From: Halobellus clavatus
Lineage (GTDB): Archaea; Halobacteriota; Halobacteria; Halobacteriales; Haloferacaceae
Direction: 5' to 3'
Assembly (NCBI RefSeq): GCF_900107195.1
Contig: NZ_FNPB01000003.1
Coordinates: 248,001-312,000 of the forward strand
Length of the DNA: 64,000 nucleotides
Part shown: positions 1 to 8,361 of the stretch, piece after piece
How the letters are laid out: each line of letters starts with the position of its first letter
How positions within the stretch are numbered: the stretch's first letter is position 1
Notes under the pieces: model-generated
Database searches by the model: none
The model's input: only the letters and a program-made list of their open reading frames with translations
What the model was told of the DNA's origin: nothing
Program-made: the position numbers and the translations under genes

Positions 1-665
1 TGGAGACCGAACGCCGACTCACCGAACGGGCCGATCATCTGGTCGCCGTGAGCGAACTCACCGCGAACGAGGTCCACCAGCAGTACGGCGGCGACCCCAC
101 GGTGATCTACAACGGATTCTCCGAGTGCGAGACGACCGGCCGCGACTACAAGACCGAACTCGGGATCGACGGCGAAATGCTGTTCTTCGTCGGTCGACAC
201 ACCGACCAGAAGGGAATCTCCCACCTCGTCTACGCGCTCGAAAAGCTCCGTCGCGACGACGTGACGCTCGTGATGGGTGGATCGGGTCATCTGACCGCAC
301 AGCTGAAGCGGTTCGCGGAACTGCTCGGTGTGGCGGACAGAATCGAGTGGGTCGGCTACGTGCCCGAAGAAGAACTCGGGGACTACTACGCGTCGGCGGA
401 CCTGTTCGTCTCGCCGTCGCTGGCGGAACCGTTCGGCATCACGATCACCGAGGCACTCTCGGCGGGGACCCGCGTCGTCGCCACCAGAAGCGGCGTCAAC
501 GAGGTTCTCAGCGAGGAGTGCGTCGTCGAGGTCGACCCCAACTCGGAGTCCATCGCTGCGGGCATCGAACGCGGACTCGAACTGGAGGGGACCCCGGAGT
601 ACGATCCCATCACCTGGGACGAAGTCGTCGAGCAGACCGTCTCCTTCTACGAAGACATCGTCTGA
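1..665 (+). CDS. GT4 family glycosyltransferase, C-terminal part (5' end outside window)
   Basis: The last 220 residues of a GT-B glycosyltransferase are visible; the reading frame (codons from base 3) stays open through the window edge, so the N-terminal acceptor domain lies upstream. The visible part is the nucleotide-sugar-binding Rossmann domain. It contains FVGRHTDQKG, the GGSG donor loop and the GT4 E-x7-E motif in SLAEPFGITITEAL, whose glutamates bind the donor sugar. It ends with a short helix that crosses back to the first domain, as is usual in GT4. The donor and acceptor cannot be told from this fragment. GT4 includes ADP-glucose glycogen synthases and S-layer or lipid glycosyltransferases; the glucan-degrading genes at 53-63 kb make a glucan role possible but do not prove it. 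The next gene is convergent. Confidence 0.88.
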   Translation, partial: ETERRLTERADHLVAVSELTANEVHQQYGGDPTVIYNGFSECETTGRDYKTELGIDGEMLFFVGRHTDQKGISHLVYALEKLRRDDVTLVMGGSGHLTAQLKRFAELLGVADRIEWVGYVPEEELGDYYASADLFVSPSLAEPFGITITEALSAGTRVVATRSGVNEVLSEECVVEVDPNSESIAAGIERGLELEGTPEYDPITWDEVVEQTVSFYEDIV

Positions 666-721
666 GGTGCCCTCCGTCTCTGACGTCGGCGCGGTGAGTT
701 GGCGGGCTGCTGCAGCCGTCG

Positions 722-1171
722 CTATCGCAGGAGCCGGACGTCGTGCGCCGGTTCGGGGTGTCGGATCCGGTACCCTTCGGCGGTCGACACCATTCCCTCG
801 CTCGGCAACTCCTGTCTGGCCGCCTGATACGGACTGTCGCTCTCGATGCCTCGATACGGACTGGAACTCTCCGCACCCTGGTAGGGACTGGAGCGTTCTG
901 CCCCCTGATACGGGCTCGAACTCTCTGCCCCTCGGTACGGGCTTGAATCAGTCGCTCCGTCCTCGGCGTTGCCGCCGCTCGCCTCGCGTTCGAAGTCTTC
1001 CGGCGGGAGATAGATCCGCTCGCCCATCTCGGACCGCACGATCACTGCGGTGTCCCGATCGCCGCGCATCGTCACGACTGTCTCCCCGTTCTCGATGGTG
1101 ACAGAGAACGTGACGCCCCCCTCGTCGTCGCCGCCATCGCCGTCGACGGTCGCGTCGTCTTCGGTACTCAT
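722..1171 (-). CDS. Acidic haloarchaeal protein with five tandem 9-residue SSPYxGxE repeats
   Basis: A 149-residue protein whose function I do not recognise. An acidic N-terminus (1-19) leads into a compact beta-rich segment (20-62: FSVTIENGETVVTM, then a stretch ending GERIYLPPEDFE). Residues 76-120 are five copies of a 9-residue unit: SSPYRGAES, SSPYQGAER, SSPYQGAES, SSPYRGIES and DSPYQAARQ. The C-terminus is charged and ends with YRIRHPEPAHDVRLLR. It has no signal peptide, membrane segment or cysteine, so it is probably cytoplasmic. The start fits a TATA-like box 27 bases upstream (1195-1202), suggesting a leaderless transcript. The repeats could be a disordered binding array or a modification site (Ser/Tyr); that is inference. 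Confidence 0.8.
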   Translation of the reverse strand: MSTEDDATVDGDGGDDEGGVTFSVTIENGETVVTMRGDRDTAVIVRSEMGERIYLPPEDFEREASGGNAEDGATDSSPYRGAESSSPYQGAERSSPYQGAESSSPYRGIESDSPYQAARQELPSEGMVSTAEGYRIRHPEPAHDVRLLR

Positions 1172-1194
1172 AGGCGCACCGTCGGCCGCGGCCT

Positions 1195-1202
1195 ACTTAA
1201 TC
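1195..1202 (-). promoter_or_regulatory. TATA-like box of the SPY-repeat gene
   Basis: GATTAAGT on the minus strand is centred about 27 bases before the ATG at 1171, the spacing expected for a leaderless haloarchaeal transcript. Confidence 0.5.
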
Positions 1203-1413
1203 GCTGGCAGTGTGAGACTCCTGGCGCTGACGGGGGACGCAGAGCCTTGGTTGCCGGAGCGGGTCGTTCATATCGAGCGGGTCGGGCGCGGATCGCCGGC
1301 AAAATTTGACATTTAGACATTGATTCGGCAGTACGGCCGCTCGGATTGCGAAAGGACCACACCTCGGCGGAGATTTCCCCGAATGTCAAGTGGGGGGACG
1401 ACCATATACGTGT

Positions 1414-2172
1414 ATGGACATTCGCGATGCTACGACGGAAGACGTAGCGGAGATTCGCCGTGTCGCCGCCGAGTCCTTAAGCGCCTCGTACGGCCACGCC
1501 ATCCGCGAGGACGCGATCGACGCCGCCATCGACAAGTGGTACAGCGCCCAGCGGGTGACCGCCTCGCTCAACGACGACAGCGAGGTGTTCGTTCTCGCAG
1601 CGGACGAGGGAGGCGTCGTCGGGTTCGCCCAGAGCGAGATTTCGGAGGGCCGCGAAACCGTGGGGTACCTCGACTGGCTCCACGTCGTGCCGGAACACCG
1701 GGGAGCGGGGATCGGCTCGCAACTGCTCGCCAGGCTCGAACAGGAACTGATCGAGGCGGACGTCGACCGACTGGAGGGGCGTGTCCTCACCGAGAACGAA
1801 GAGGGCGTCACCTTCTATGACGACCAGGGCTTCAGCGAGGTCGGCGAGCGGACGGTCGAGATCCGCGACGAGACCTTCACCGAGCGCGTCTACACGACGT
1901 TCCTCGACGACGACCAGGGCGACCCGACGGGGCTGGACGAGCGGAGGACCGAGGACGGGACGTCTGTCCACATCGCCTACGACGAGTCCGTTCGCGGTTC
2001 CGATGCGCCGTTCTTCGCGGTCTATCTCGACGGCGACCGCTCAGAGCGTTACGGGTGGATGTGCGGCGCTGACGACAGCCTCGATATCGCGATGGATACG
2101 ATGGAACGGCTCGAGTGCAACGGCTGCGGAAACCGTCGGAAGCCCGTCCGGTGGGACGCGGCGTATCTGTAG
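1414..2172 (+). CDS. GNAT family N-acetyltransferase with C-terminal CxxC domain
   Basis: A 252-residue two-part protein. Residues 1 to about 165 form a GNAT acetyltransferase: MDIRDATTEDVAEIRRVA is the usual first strand and helix, and the acetyl-CoA pyrophosphate loop is seen in VVPEHRGAGIGSQLLARLE. The remaining ~85 residues form an extra module ending with GWMCGADDSLDIAMD and CNGCGNRRKP, resembling a small haloarchaeal cysteine-containing domain (DUF5816-like from memory, not checked). The acetyl acceptor is unknown. I chose the ATG at 1414 because GNAT proteins begin right at this strand; an upstream in-frame GTG at 1390 would add eight residues with no family support. No clear TATA box is visible at the usual distance. 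Confidence 0.9.
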   Translation: MDIRDATTEDVAEIRRVAAESLSASYGHAIREDAIDAAIDKWYSAQRVTASLNDDSEVFVLAADEGGVVGFAQSEISEGRETVGYLDWLHVVPEHRGAGIGSQLLARLEQELIEADVDRLEGRVLTENEEGVTFYDDQGFSEVGERTVEIRDETFTERVYTTFLDDDQGDPTGLDERRTEDGTSVHIAYDESVRGSDAPFFAVYLDGDRSERYGWMCGADDSLDIAMDTMERLECNGCGNRRKPVRWDAAYL

Positions 2173-2299
2173 CGTCCCGTTTTCTCTCGGCCCGACGTTG
2201 TCCACGGCGTTTTCTTCCACGTACTCGCGTGATCCCGTCGTCGCTGGCCCGCGGCGCGTGTAGCCACCCCGCCCGCTGGCACGGAGCGATCGGAGCGCG

Positions 2300-2452
2300 T
2301 CAGCCGGATACCGCCGCTTCGAGGTCGAACCCCGTTTCACACTCGCTGCAGTACTTCTCGATATCGCGCTCGATGATGTCGATGTCGTTCGAGTAACAGT
2401 ACACGTCCGGGTTCCCGCAGTTCGGACACGCCTCGAGTTCGGGGACGACCAT
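2300..2452 (-). CDS. 50-residue double-CxxC zinc-ribbon protein
   Basis: A short reading frame of 50 codons starts MVVPELEACPNCG and ends with GFDLEAAVSG and TGA. Two zinc-knuckle pairs, CPNC near residues 9-12 and CSEC near 35-38, are separated by an acidic, isoleucine-rich linker, a complete four-cysteine zinc ribbon. Haloarchaea encode many such very small zinc-finger proteins, some with regulatory roles, but the target of this one is unknown. The near-perfect motif spacing, the acidic composition and the lack of an overlapping gene make this a real gene. It lies between the GNAT gene (convergent) and acs on the same strand. Confidence 0.82.
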   Translation of the reverse strand: MVVPELEACPNCGNPDVYCYSNDIDIIERDIEKYCSECETGFDLEAAVSG

Positions 2453-2619
2453 TCCGGGACTAATCGTGTGGCGGTTCTCTCATAGCCGTTGCGTTCGGTT
2501 GCGCCCGATGCGTGGGGAGATCGGACGCGATGATCCCGATCCCCCGTTTGCTCACGGTGGAGAGGGATTCCGGGCTTCGAACGGCGGGTGACCGCCTCGA
2601 CCGAGGAGCCGTGACCTCC

Positions 2620-4602
2620 TCAGTCCGAGACCTTCACCTGGATGTCTTCGACAATCTCGGGGTTCCGCAGCGTCGTCGTGTCGCCGAGTTCCTCGCCGTT
2701 GGCGATCTCTTCGAGGAGGCGACGCATAATCTTCCCCGAACGGGTCTTCGGCAGTTCGGGCGTGAAGATCACCTTCTCGGGCTTCGCGATCGGCCCGATG
2801 GCCTCGTTGACGCCCTCGATGATCGCGTCTTGCATCTCGTCGGTCCCCTCGTAGCCGTCTTCGAGGATGACGTACGCGTACACGGCTTCGCCGGTGACCT
2901 CGTGATCGCCGCCGACGACGGCCGCTTCGGCGACGCCCTCGACGCCGACGATGGCGGATTCGATCTCCATCGTCCCCAGGCGGTGCCCGGAGACGTTGAT
3001 CACGTCGTCGACGCGGCCGAGGATAGTGATGTACCCGTCCTCGTCGATCTTCGCGCCGTCCTCGGGGAAGTACACCCACTCGTCGGCGTCGGGGTCGGAG
3101 TACTCCTGCCAGTACTCATTGACGAACCGCTCGTCGTTCTGATACAGCGTCCGGAGCATCCCCGGCCACGGTCTGTCCACGGTGAGGTAGCCCGCACGCC
3201 CGGCGTCGACCTCCTCACCCGAAGCGTCGACGACGCGCGCGTCGATTCCCGGGAGCGGCGGCCCCGCCGAGCCCGGTTTCATCGTGTTGATGCCCGGCAG
3301 CGTCGTGACCATCATCCCCCCAGTCTCGGTCTGCCACCACGTGTCCACGATCGGGCACGCCTCGTCGCCGATGTGCTTGTAGTACCACTTCCAGGCGCGG
3401 GGGTTGATCGGCTCGCCCACCGTGCCCAGCAACCGGAGACTGGAGAGGTCGTGTCGCTCGGGGAACTCCGAACCCCACTTCATGAACGCCCGGATCGCGG
3501 TCGGAGCGGTGTAGAAGACGTCCACAGCGTACTTTTCGACCAGTTCCCACAGGCGGTCCCGTTCGGGGAAGTCCGGCGTTCCCTCGTACATCACGGTGGT
3601 CGTCCCGAGCGAGAGCGGGCCGTAGACGATGTACGAGTGCCCGGTGATCCACCCGATGTCCGCCGAACACCAGTAGGTGTCTTCGGGTTCCAGATCGAGC
3701 ACGGCGTGAGACGTCCACGTCGTGTACGCGAGGTAGCCGCCGGTGGTGTGCTTGACACCTTTCGGTTGCCCCGTCGTCCCCGAGGTGTACATCAGGAAGA
3801 GCATATCCTCGGCGCTCCGCTCGACGGGGTCCACCCGAGCGCCCGTGTGCTCCGCTAAGAGCGCGTCCCAGTCGTGTTGGTTGCCTTTGAGGTCGTGCCC
3901 GAAGCCGTCCTCGCCAAGGCGATCGACCACGACGGTCGCGTCGACCCCGTGGTCGACGCCTCCGAGCCCGTCGTTGGCCTTCTGGAGGTGGTCGAGCGGG
4001 TCGCCGCGGCGGTAGTAGCCGTCGCACGTGATGAGGTACCGGGAGTCCGCGGCGTTCATCCGCGTCGCCAGCGCGTCGGCGGAGAAGCCGGCGAAGACGA
4101 CCGAGTGCGGCGCGCCGATGCGTGCACACGCGAGCATCGCGATCGGGAGTTCCGGCACCATCGGCATATAGAGCGTCACCACGTCGTCCTCCTCGACGCC
4201 GAGGTCTCGCAGCGCCGCGGCGAATTCGTTGACCTCGCGGTAGAGGTCCTGATAGGTGTAGGTCCGAGTCTCGCCGTACTCGCCCTCCCACTGGATGGCG
4301 GCGCGGTTCTTATCGCCGTTCTCGACGTGTCGGTCGACGCAGTTGTACGAGGCGTTGAGGGTGCCGTCGGCGAACCACTCGTAGAACGGCCCTTCGGAGT
4401 CGTCGAGAACCTGGCTGTACTCCGAGTCCCAATCGAGCATGTCGGCCGCCCGGGTCCACGCGTGCGGCCAGTTCTCTTCGAACTCCTCGTAGATCGATTC
4501 GTCGGCGACGTTCGCCTGTTCGACGAACCCAGCCGGGGGCTCGAAGCGCTCCTGTTCGACGAGCCGTGCTTCGAGATCAGCTTCTCCGTCGTTGTCAGTC
4601 AT
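2620..4602 (-). CDS. acs: Acetyl-CoA synthetase (acetate--CoA ligase, AMP-forming)
   Basis: This 660-residue enzyme activates acetate with ATP and CoA to acetyl-CoA, AMP and pyrophosphate, allowing acetate to be used as a carbon source. The order is typical: an N-terminal ACS segment (about 40-100), the adenylate-forming core with P-loop LMYTSGTTGQPKGVKH, the DTWWQTETGG motif (A5 region), and a C-terminal lid that carries GRVDDVINVSGHR and the catalytic lysine in LPKTRSGKIMRR, the usual site of regulatory acetylation. Length and motifs match bacterial and haloarchaeal Acs and distinguish it from ADP-forming enzymes. It is divergent from the nos operon across a 317-base gap, with an upstream TATA-like box. 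Confidence 0.96.
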   Translation of the reverse strand: MTDNDGEADLEARLVEQERFEPPAGFVEQANVADESIYEEFEENWPHAWTRAADMLDWDSEYSQVLDDSEGPFYEWFADGTLNASYNCVDRHVENGDKNRAAIQWEGEYGETRTYTYQDLYREVNEFAAALRDLGVEEDDVVTLYMPMVPELPIAMLACARIGAPHSVVFAGFSADALATRMNAADSRYLITCDGYYRRGDPLDHLQKANDGLGGVDHGVDATVVVDRLGEDGFGHDLKGNQHDWDALLAEHTGARVDPVERSAEDMLFLMYTSGTTGQPKGVKHTTGGYLAYTTWTSHAVLDLEPEDTYWCSADIGWITGHSYIVYGPLSLGTTTVMYEGTPDFPERDRLWELVEKYAVDVFYTAPTAIRAFMKWGSEFPERHDLSSLRLLGTVGEPINPRAWKWYYKHIGDEACPIVDTWWQTETGGMMVTTLPGINTMKPGSAGPPLPGIDARVVDASGEEVDAGRAGYLTVDRPWPGMLRTLYQNDERFVNEYWQEYSDPDADEWVYFPEDGAKIDEDGYITILGRVDDVINVSGHRLGTMEIESAIVGVEGVAEAAVVGGDHEVTGEAVYAYVILEDGYEGTDEMQDAIIEGVNEAIGPIAKPEKVIFTPELPKTRSGKIMRRLLEEIANGEELGDTTTLRNPEIVEDIQVKVSD

Positions 4603-4630
4603 ATACGTTCACAACATTCGAAGGACCCGT

Positions 4631-4637
4631 CATAAAT
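4631..4637 (-). promoter_or_regulatory. TATA-like box of acs
   Basis: ATTTATG on the minus strand lies about 30 bases before the acs ATG, allowing a leaderless or very short-leader transcript. Confidence 0.5.
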
Positions 4638-4890
4638 CCTCCCGCCACCCGTCGATCAGCGCCCGGCGGTCGGTTCGGGGACGCCCGGCAGCAGCGTTTC
4701 CGACGGCGTCGACTCGGTCTGGTTGCAACGACTCTCCACGACCCCAGTGGGCCTGTTGACTACTCGGTTCGGCTGTCCGTGTCGTCGGCGACGGTAAGCC
4801 CGTTTCGCTCGAACGCATACCAGATACTAGTATTGGACGGACGTGGGTTTCATCCAAATTATTCTCAGCTGACTGGAATCGCCCGCGCTG

Positions 4891-4896
4891 TTTTAT
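4891..4896 (+). promoter_or_regulatory. TATA-like box of the nos operon
   Basis: TTTTAT is centred about 26 bases before the nosL ATG at 4920, as expected for a leaderless mRNA that would cover nosL to nosY. Confidence 0.55.
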
Positions 4897-4919
4897 CCGT
4901 CGGGTGAGTACCCATTCAT

Positions 4920-5549
4920 ATGAGGCAGACAGACTCTCCGAGTGACAACCGGGGCGACGAGACGCCCTCCATACATCGACGTCAGGTGCTGGTCGCGAGC
5001 GCGGGCGCGACGACGCTGGCGCTCGGTGGCTGTCTCGGCGGGGGCGGGTCGGGCGACAGTGATAGCGACGGCGACGCGCCGGCGGCGATCACCGTCCCGC
5101 AAGGCGCGACCTGCGACGTCTGCGGGATGACGATCAGACAACACCCGGGTCCGACGACGGAGATCTTCTACGCCGACGAGCAGCCGAGCAGCCACGAGAA
5201 CCCCGCGCGGTTCGACAGCACCTGGGAGGCTTACCAGTACGAATTCGAACGCGACGAGCAAGGCTGGGAGGACGTCGGATTCTACGTGACGGACTACTCG
5301 ACCGTCGAGTACGAGACGTTCGAGGACGGCGGCGACACGCTCATCTCCCGACACTACGAGGCGTCGTCGTTCGCGCCGGCGAGCGAGGTGACCTACGTCG
5401 TCGACAGCGACGTGAAGGGAACGATGGGCCGTGACCTGATCGCGTTCACCGACCGCGCCGACGCCGAATCGTTCCAGTCCGAACACGGCGGGTCACTCAC
5501 GGCCCACGACGGCGTCACGCCCGAGGTCGTCGCGGGGCTGGGGAAGTAA
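4920..5549 (+). CDS. nosL: NosL family copper-binding lipoprotein
   Basis: This 209-residue extracytoplasmic lipoprotein is of the NosL type, a Cu(I)-binding protein that helps deliver copper to nitrous oxide reductase. An N-terminal RRQVLVA-type twin-arginine segment and lipobox LALGGC at about residue 40 suggest Tat export and lipid anchoring. The metal-site motif CDVCGMTI follows at about 64-71, the C-x-x-C-G-M pattern of NosL. The second half has the NosL fold signature (VTDYSTV, TYVVDSDVKG, EHGGS). Its stop codon overlaps the ATG of nosD (TAATG), so the two are translationally coupled. No nosZ gene is in the window, so the copper client could be NosZ encoded elsewhere or another copper enzyme. 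Confidence 0.92.
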   Translation: MRQTDSPSDNRGDETPSIHRRQVLVASAGATTLALGGCLGGGGSGDSDSDGDAPAAITVPQGATCDVCGMTIRQHPGPTTEIFYADEQPSSHENPARFDSTWEAYQYEFERDEQGWEDVGFYVTDYSTVEYETFEDGGDTLISRHYEASSFAPASEVTYVVDSDVKGTMGRDLIAFTDRADAESFQSEHGGSLTAHDGVTPEVVAGLGK

Positions 5550-7585
5550 TGGCACTGCTCTCGCCGACCGGGACGGCGTGGCTGACAGTCGGCATCGGGG
5601 TCGTGCTCGTCGTCGTCAGCGGCTCGTTCGCGCTCACGCCCGCCGGCGGCGAAACGCTCGATCCCGTCGCCTTCGAGGACACCGTGAGTATGGGCGGAAC
5701 GGGTGTCGACGACCGCCGGGCGGAGGCCGAGGGGTTCGTGCTGCCGCGAGCGGAGGTGTTCTACTCCGGGTATCGCTACGTGGTCGGCTACGTCGGCATC
5801 GAAACGGCCGCGAGCGAACTCGGCGACGAGAGCGCTCGACGGCAGTTCGGCGATCCGCTGGCCGTCTACGTCTCTGACTTCTCGACGATCTCCCCGACGG
5901 TCACCGAGGAGGGCTACGTCGCTCCCGAGCGCGGGCGGGCAGTCGGGTGGACGCCCGCCGAGCGCGCACACTTCGTCGTCGACAGCGGCGCGCGGATCCC
6001 CTCCGGTCCGATCGTGCTGCCCTTCTCCGAACAGCGAGACGCCGAGCGGTTCGCCGCGTCTCACGGGGGCCGGGTCGTCGGCTGGGACGCCGTCACTTCC
6101 CGGGCCGGCGACCCGCTCCCGGCGCGATTGCGCGAGTTCGAGCAGTCGATCGACGACCGGCACGCGTGGGCGAATCGGACGGTCGACGCAGCGATGGAAC
6201 GGCGTGACCGACCTGTGAGCGTCGTCGTCGGCGACGACTCTGCGCGGCGGGCGGCGGCTGTACCGAGCGACGCGCGGACTGCGCGCACGATCGAGGCCGC
6301 GCTCGCGGCCGCGCCTCCGAACACGACGGTCTTCGTCCCGGCGGGAACCTACGACGTCGACCAGGTCGTGGTGAACCGATCGGTCACGCTCGCCGGTGCC
6401 GGTCCCGGCACCGACGGTGAGGCGACGACGCTCCGTGGCGACGGCAACGGGAGCGTGGTCGTCGTCCAGGCCCGCGGTGCGTCCGTCGCGGACCTCCGCG
6501 TCGACGGCGTCGGAAGCGTCGGCAGCCGCGGCCGCGAGCGTCGCAACGAGTCGGTGGACTGGGACACCACCGTCCAGTTGGCCTACGGCTACGGCGACGC
6601 CGGCCTCGTCCTCGACGGGGCGACCGGGGCGTCGGTCGCAGACGTCGCGATCGACACCCCCGCGAGCGGCGTGATCGTCCGCGACAGCCCGGGTTCGGTC
6701 GTGCGGGAACTCACCGTGCGCGGCGCGGACACCGCTCGGGAGGGATTCATGGGCGTCGTCCTCATCGGCGCGCCGTCGGTCGTCGCGGACTCGACGTTCC
6801 TCGGTGGCAGAGACGGCGTGTACACGCACCGCGCTGACGGGAGCGTCATCCGCGACAACCACGCCGACCCCGGGCGGTACGGCGTCCACGAGATGTACAC
6901 CTCGGAGTCGCTGGTCGCGAACAACACCGTCAGGAACGCCCAGACCGGTGTCGTCGTGATGACGCGTCCAACCGACAACATCGTCGTGGGCAACGACGTC
7001 AGGCGGAGTACGTACGGCGTCATCCCGGCCGGTGGCGGGTCCTACTACGCCCGCAACGTCGTCGTCGACAACGAATACGGAATCGGCGTCGCTGGCGACC
7101 GCAACGCCTTCGTCGGGAACGTCGTGGTTGACAACCGCGTGGGCGCGCGGGCGAACGAGATCCTGCCGGCGAACTGGGTCGTCCGCAACGACTTCGTCGG
7201 CAACGACCGCGCCGTCACGTCCGAAATCGGCCCGCTCCGGACGTGGTCCCACCGCGGCGTCGGCAACTACTGGGGAGCTCTGCCGATCGCTGACGCCGAC
7301 GAGGACGGCGTCTACGACCGCCCGTACCGACCGACAGGGACGGTCGACGGCCGGGTCGGCCGTGTCCAGGGTGCAACGACGCTGGCGCAATCACCGGCGT
7401 CAGCGACGCTCAGACGGGTCCAAGACGCGGTTTCGGGCCTCCGGCAGTCCGGCGTTGTCGACACCGACGCCCGGACGCGCCCGAGCAAATCCGCTCTGCT
7501 CGCAGCGGCTCGTAACGGCACCGACCCGGCGAACGAGACGCTGGCGCAGGTCAACGGCTCAGTTGCCGGGGGTACAGCGCCGTGA
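5549..7585 (+). CDS. nosD: NosD-type parallel beta-helix copper-maturation protein with NosL-like N-terminal domain
   Basis: A 678-residue exported protein. Residues 10-28 are a hydrophobic signal or anchor. Residues about 45-190 resemble the adjacent NosL without its CxxCGM site: compare VYVSDFSTI with YVTDYSTV and HFVVDS...ASHGGRVVGWDAV with TYVVDS...EHGGSLTAHDGV. Residues about 215-600 form a right-handed beta-helix of repeated DNxV and VxDNxxG turns, the NosD/CASH repeat, which in the family helps assemble the copper centre of nitrous oxide reductase together with the NosF/NosY transporter. The C-terminal 80 residues are polar. The start is fixed by the overlap with the nosL stop; the stop overlaps the nosF GTG by four bases. 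The NosL-like front half is unusual. Confidence 0.9.
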   Translation: MALLSPTGTAWLTVGIGVVLVVVSGSFALTPAGGETLDPVAFEDTVSMGGTGVDDRRAEAEGFVLPRAEVFYSGYRYVVGYVGIETAASELGDESARRQFGDPLAVYVSDFSTISPTVTEEGYVAPERGRAVGWTPAERAHFVVDSGARIPSGPIVLPFSEQRDAERFAASHGGRVVGWDAVTSRAGDPLPARLREFEQSIDDRHAWANRTVDAAMERRDRPVSVVVGDDSARRAAAVPSDARTARTIEAALAAAPPNTTVFVPAGTYDVDQVVVNRSVTLAGAGPGTDGEATTLRGDGNGSVVVVQARGASVADLRVDGVGSVGSRGRERRNESVDWDTTVQLAYGYGDAGLVLDGATGASVADVAIDTPASGVIVRDSPGSVVRELTVRGADTAREGFMGVVLIGAPSVVADSTFLGGRDGVYTHRADGSVIRDNHADPGRYGVHEMYTSESLVANNTVRNAQTGVVVMTRPTDNIVVGNDVRRSTYGVIPAGGGSYYARNVVVDNEYGIGVAGDRNAFVGNVVVDNRVGARANEILPANWVVRNDFVGNDRAVTSEIGPLRTWSHRGVGNYWGALPIADADEDGVYDRPYRPTGTVDGRVGRVQGATTLAQSPASATLRRVQDAVSGLRQSGVVDTDARTRPSKSALLAAARNGTDPANETLAQVNGSVAGGTAP

Positions 7586-8361
7586 GCGACACTGACCCGT
7601 CGCCGACGGCGTTGCGCGCGAGGGGTATCGACCAGGCCTTCGCCGACGTCGAAGTGCTCACGGACGTCGATCTGACGGTCGATCGCGGCGAAGTCGCAGC
7701 GATCGTCGGCCCGAACGGATCCGGGAAGTCGACGCTGCTACGGATTCTCGCGGGCGTCAGTCCCGCCGACGACGGCACGGTCGCGGTCCCGGTCGAGGGC
7801 GGCGCGCGCAGCCTCGGATACCTGCCGCAGCGGCCCGCGTTTCGCGGTGGGTTCACCGCCCGGGACACCCTGGCGTGGTACGCGTCGTTCCTCGACGGCG
7901 TCGACGCCGACGACGTCGACGCGACGCTGGATCGGGTCGGCCTCACCGGCGTGGGCGATCGGGCAGTCGGGTCGCTCTCCGGCGGGATGACCCGACTACT
8001 GGGACTCGGTCAGGCGGTCCTGGGTGACCCCGCCGCGTTGATCCTCGACGAACCGGGGAGCGGACTCGACCCCGCGATGGTCGAACGGCTGTTCGCCGTC
8101 GTCGGCGAACTCGCGGACGACGGCACTGGCGTCGCGGTCGCGTCTCACGAACTGCCGGCCGTCGAAGCGCACGCCGAGACGGTCCACGTCCTCGACCAGG
8201 GTGACTTCGTGCGGAGCGGTTCCCCGGAGGCCCTCCTCGAAGAGACCGAGACGGCCTCGCTGTCTGCGGCGTTCCGGAGCATCGTCCGCCCGGAAGGCAC
8301 AGCGTCGACGGTCAGCGCCGGTGTCGGTCGTGACGCCTCGGGGGTGACCGACGATGAATGA
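7582..8361 (+). CDS. nosF: ABC transporter ATP-binding protein, NosF type
   Basis: This 259-residue ATPase would power the nos-associated transporter. Motifs in order: Walker A GPNGSGKST, Q-loop GYLPQRPAF, signature SLSGGMTRLLGLGQA, Walker B ALILDEPGSGLDP and the switch histidine in VASHELPAVEAH. Family knowledge links NosDFY to biogenesis of the copper centre of N2O reductase; NosF is the cytoplasmic ATPase. It starts with GTG overlapping the nosD stop (GTGA) and ends eight bases inside nosY, so the operon is read as one unit. An alternative general multidrug or copper export role cannot be excluded from the ATPase alone, but the neighbours decide it. Confidence 0.9.
   Translation: MSDTDPSPTALRARGIDQAFADVEVLTDVDLTVDRGEVAAIVGPNGSGKSTLLRILAGVSPADDGTVAVPVEGGARSLGYLPQRPAFRGGFTARDTLAWYASFLDGVDADDVDATLDRVGLTGVGDRAVGSLSGGMTRLLGLGQAVLGDPAALILDEPGSGLDPAMVERLFAVVGELADDGTGVAVASHELPAVEAHAETVHVLDQGDFVRSGSPEALLEETETASLSAAFRSIVRPEGTASTVSAGVGRDASGVTDDE

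Larger units (their letters stand above)
4603..4919. other. Divergent intergenic region between acs and nosL
   Basis: 317 bases without a gene. It holds the acs box on the minus strand (4631-4637), the nosL box on the plus strand (4891-4896), an AT-rich patch near 4855-4865 and a perfect 10-bp palindrome ATACTAGTAT at 4824-4833. No other signal is evident. Confidence 0.6.

Noticed and set aside
2512-3858. Long 448-codon open frame on the plus strand opposite acs
   Set aside because: It is the antisense of the well-supported acs gene; GC-rich third positions create such mirror frames. Its composition (runs of V, D, R, H) is typical of antisense artefacts.
4824-4833. Palindrome ATACTAGTAT as an operator
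   Set aside because: Ten perfect bases can occur by chance in 64 kb, there is no second copy at a matching place, and it is about 90 bases from the nearest start.
5393-7390. 665-codon minus-strand frame opposite nosD
   Set aside because: Antisense of a clear NosD gene, no motif and repetitive VDDD/RRR composition.
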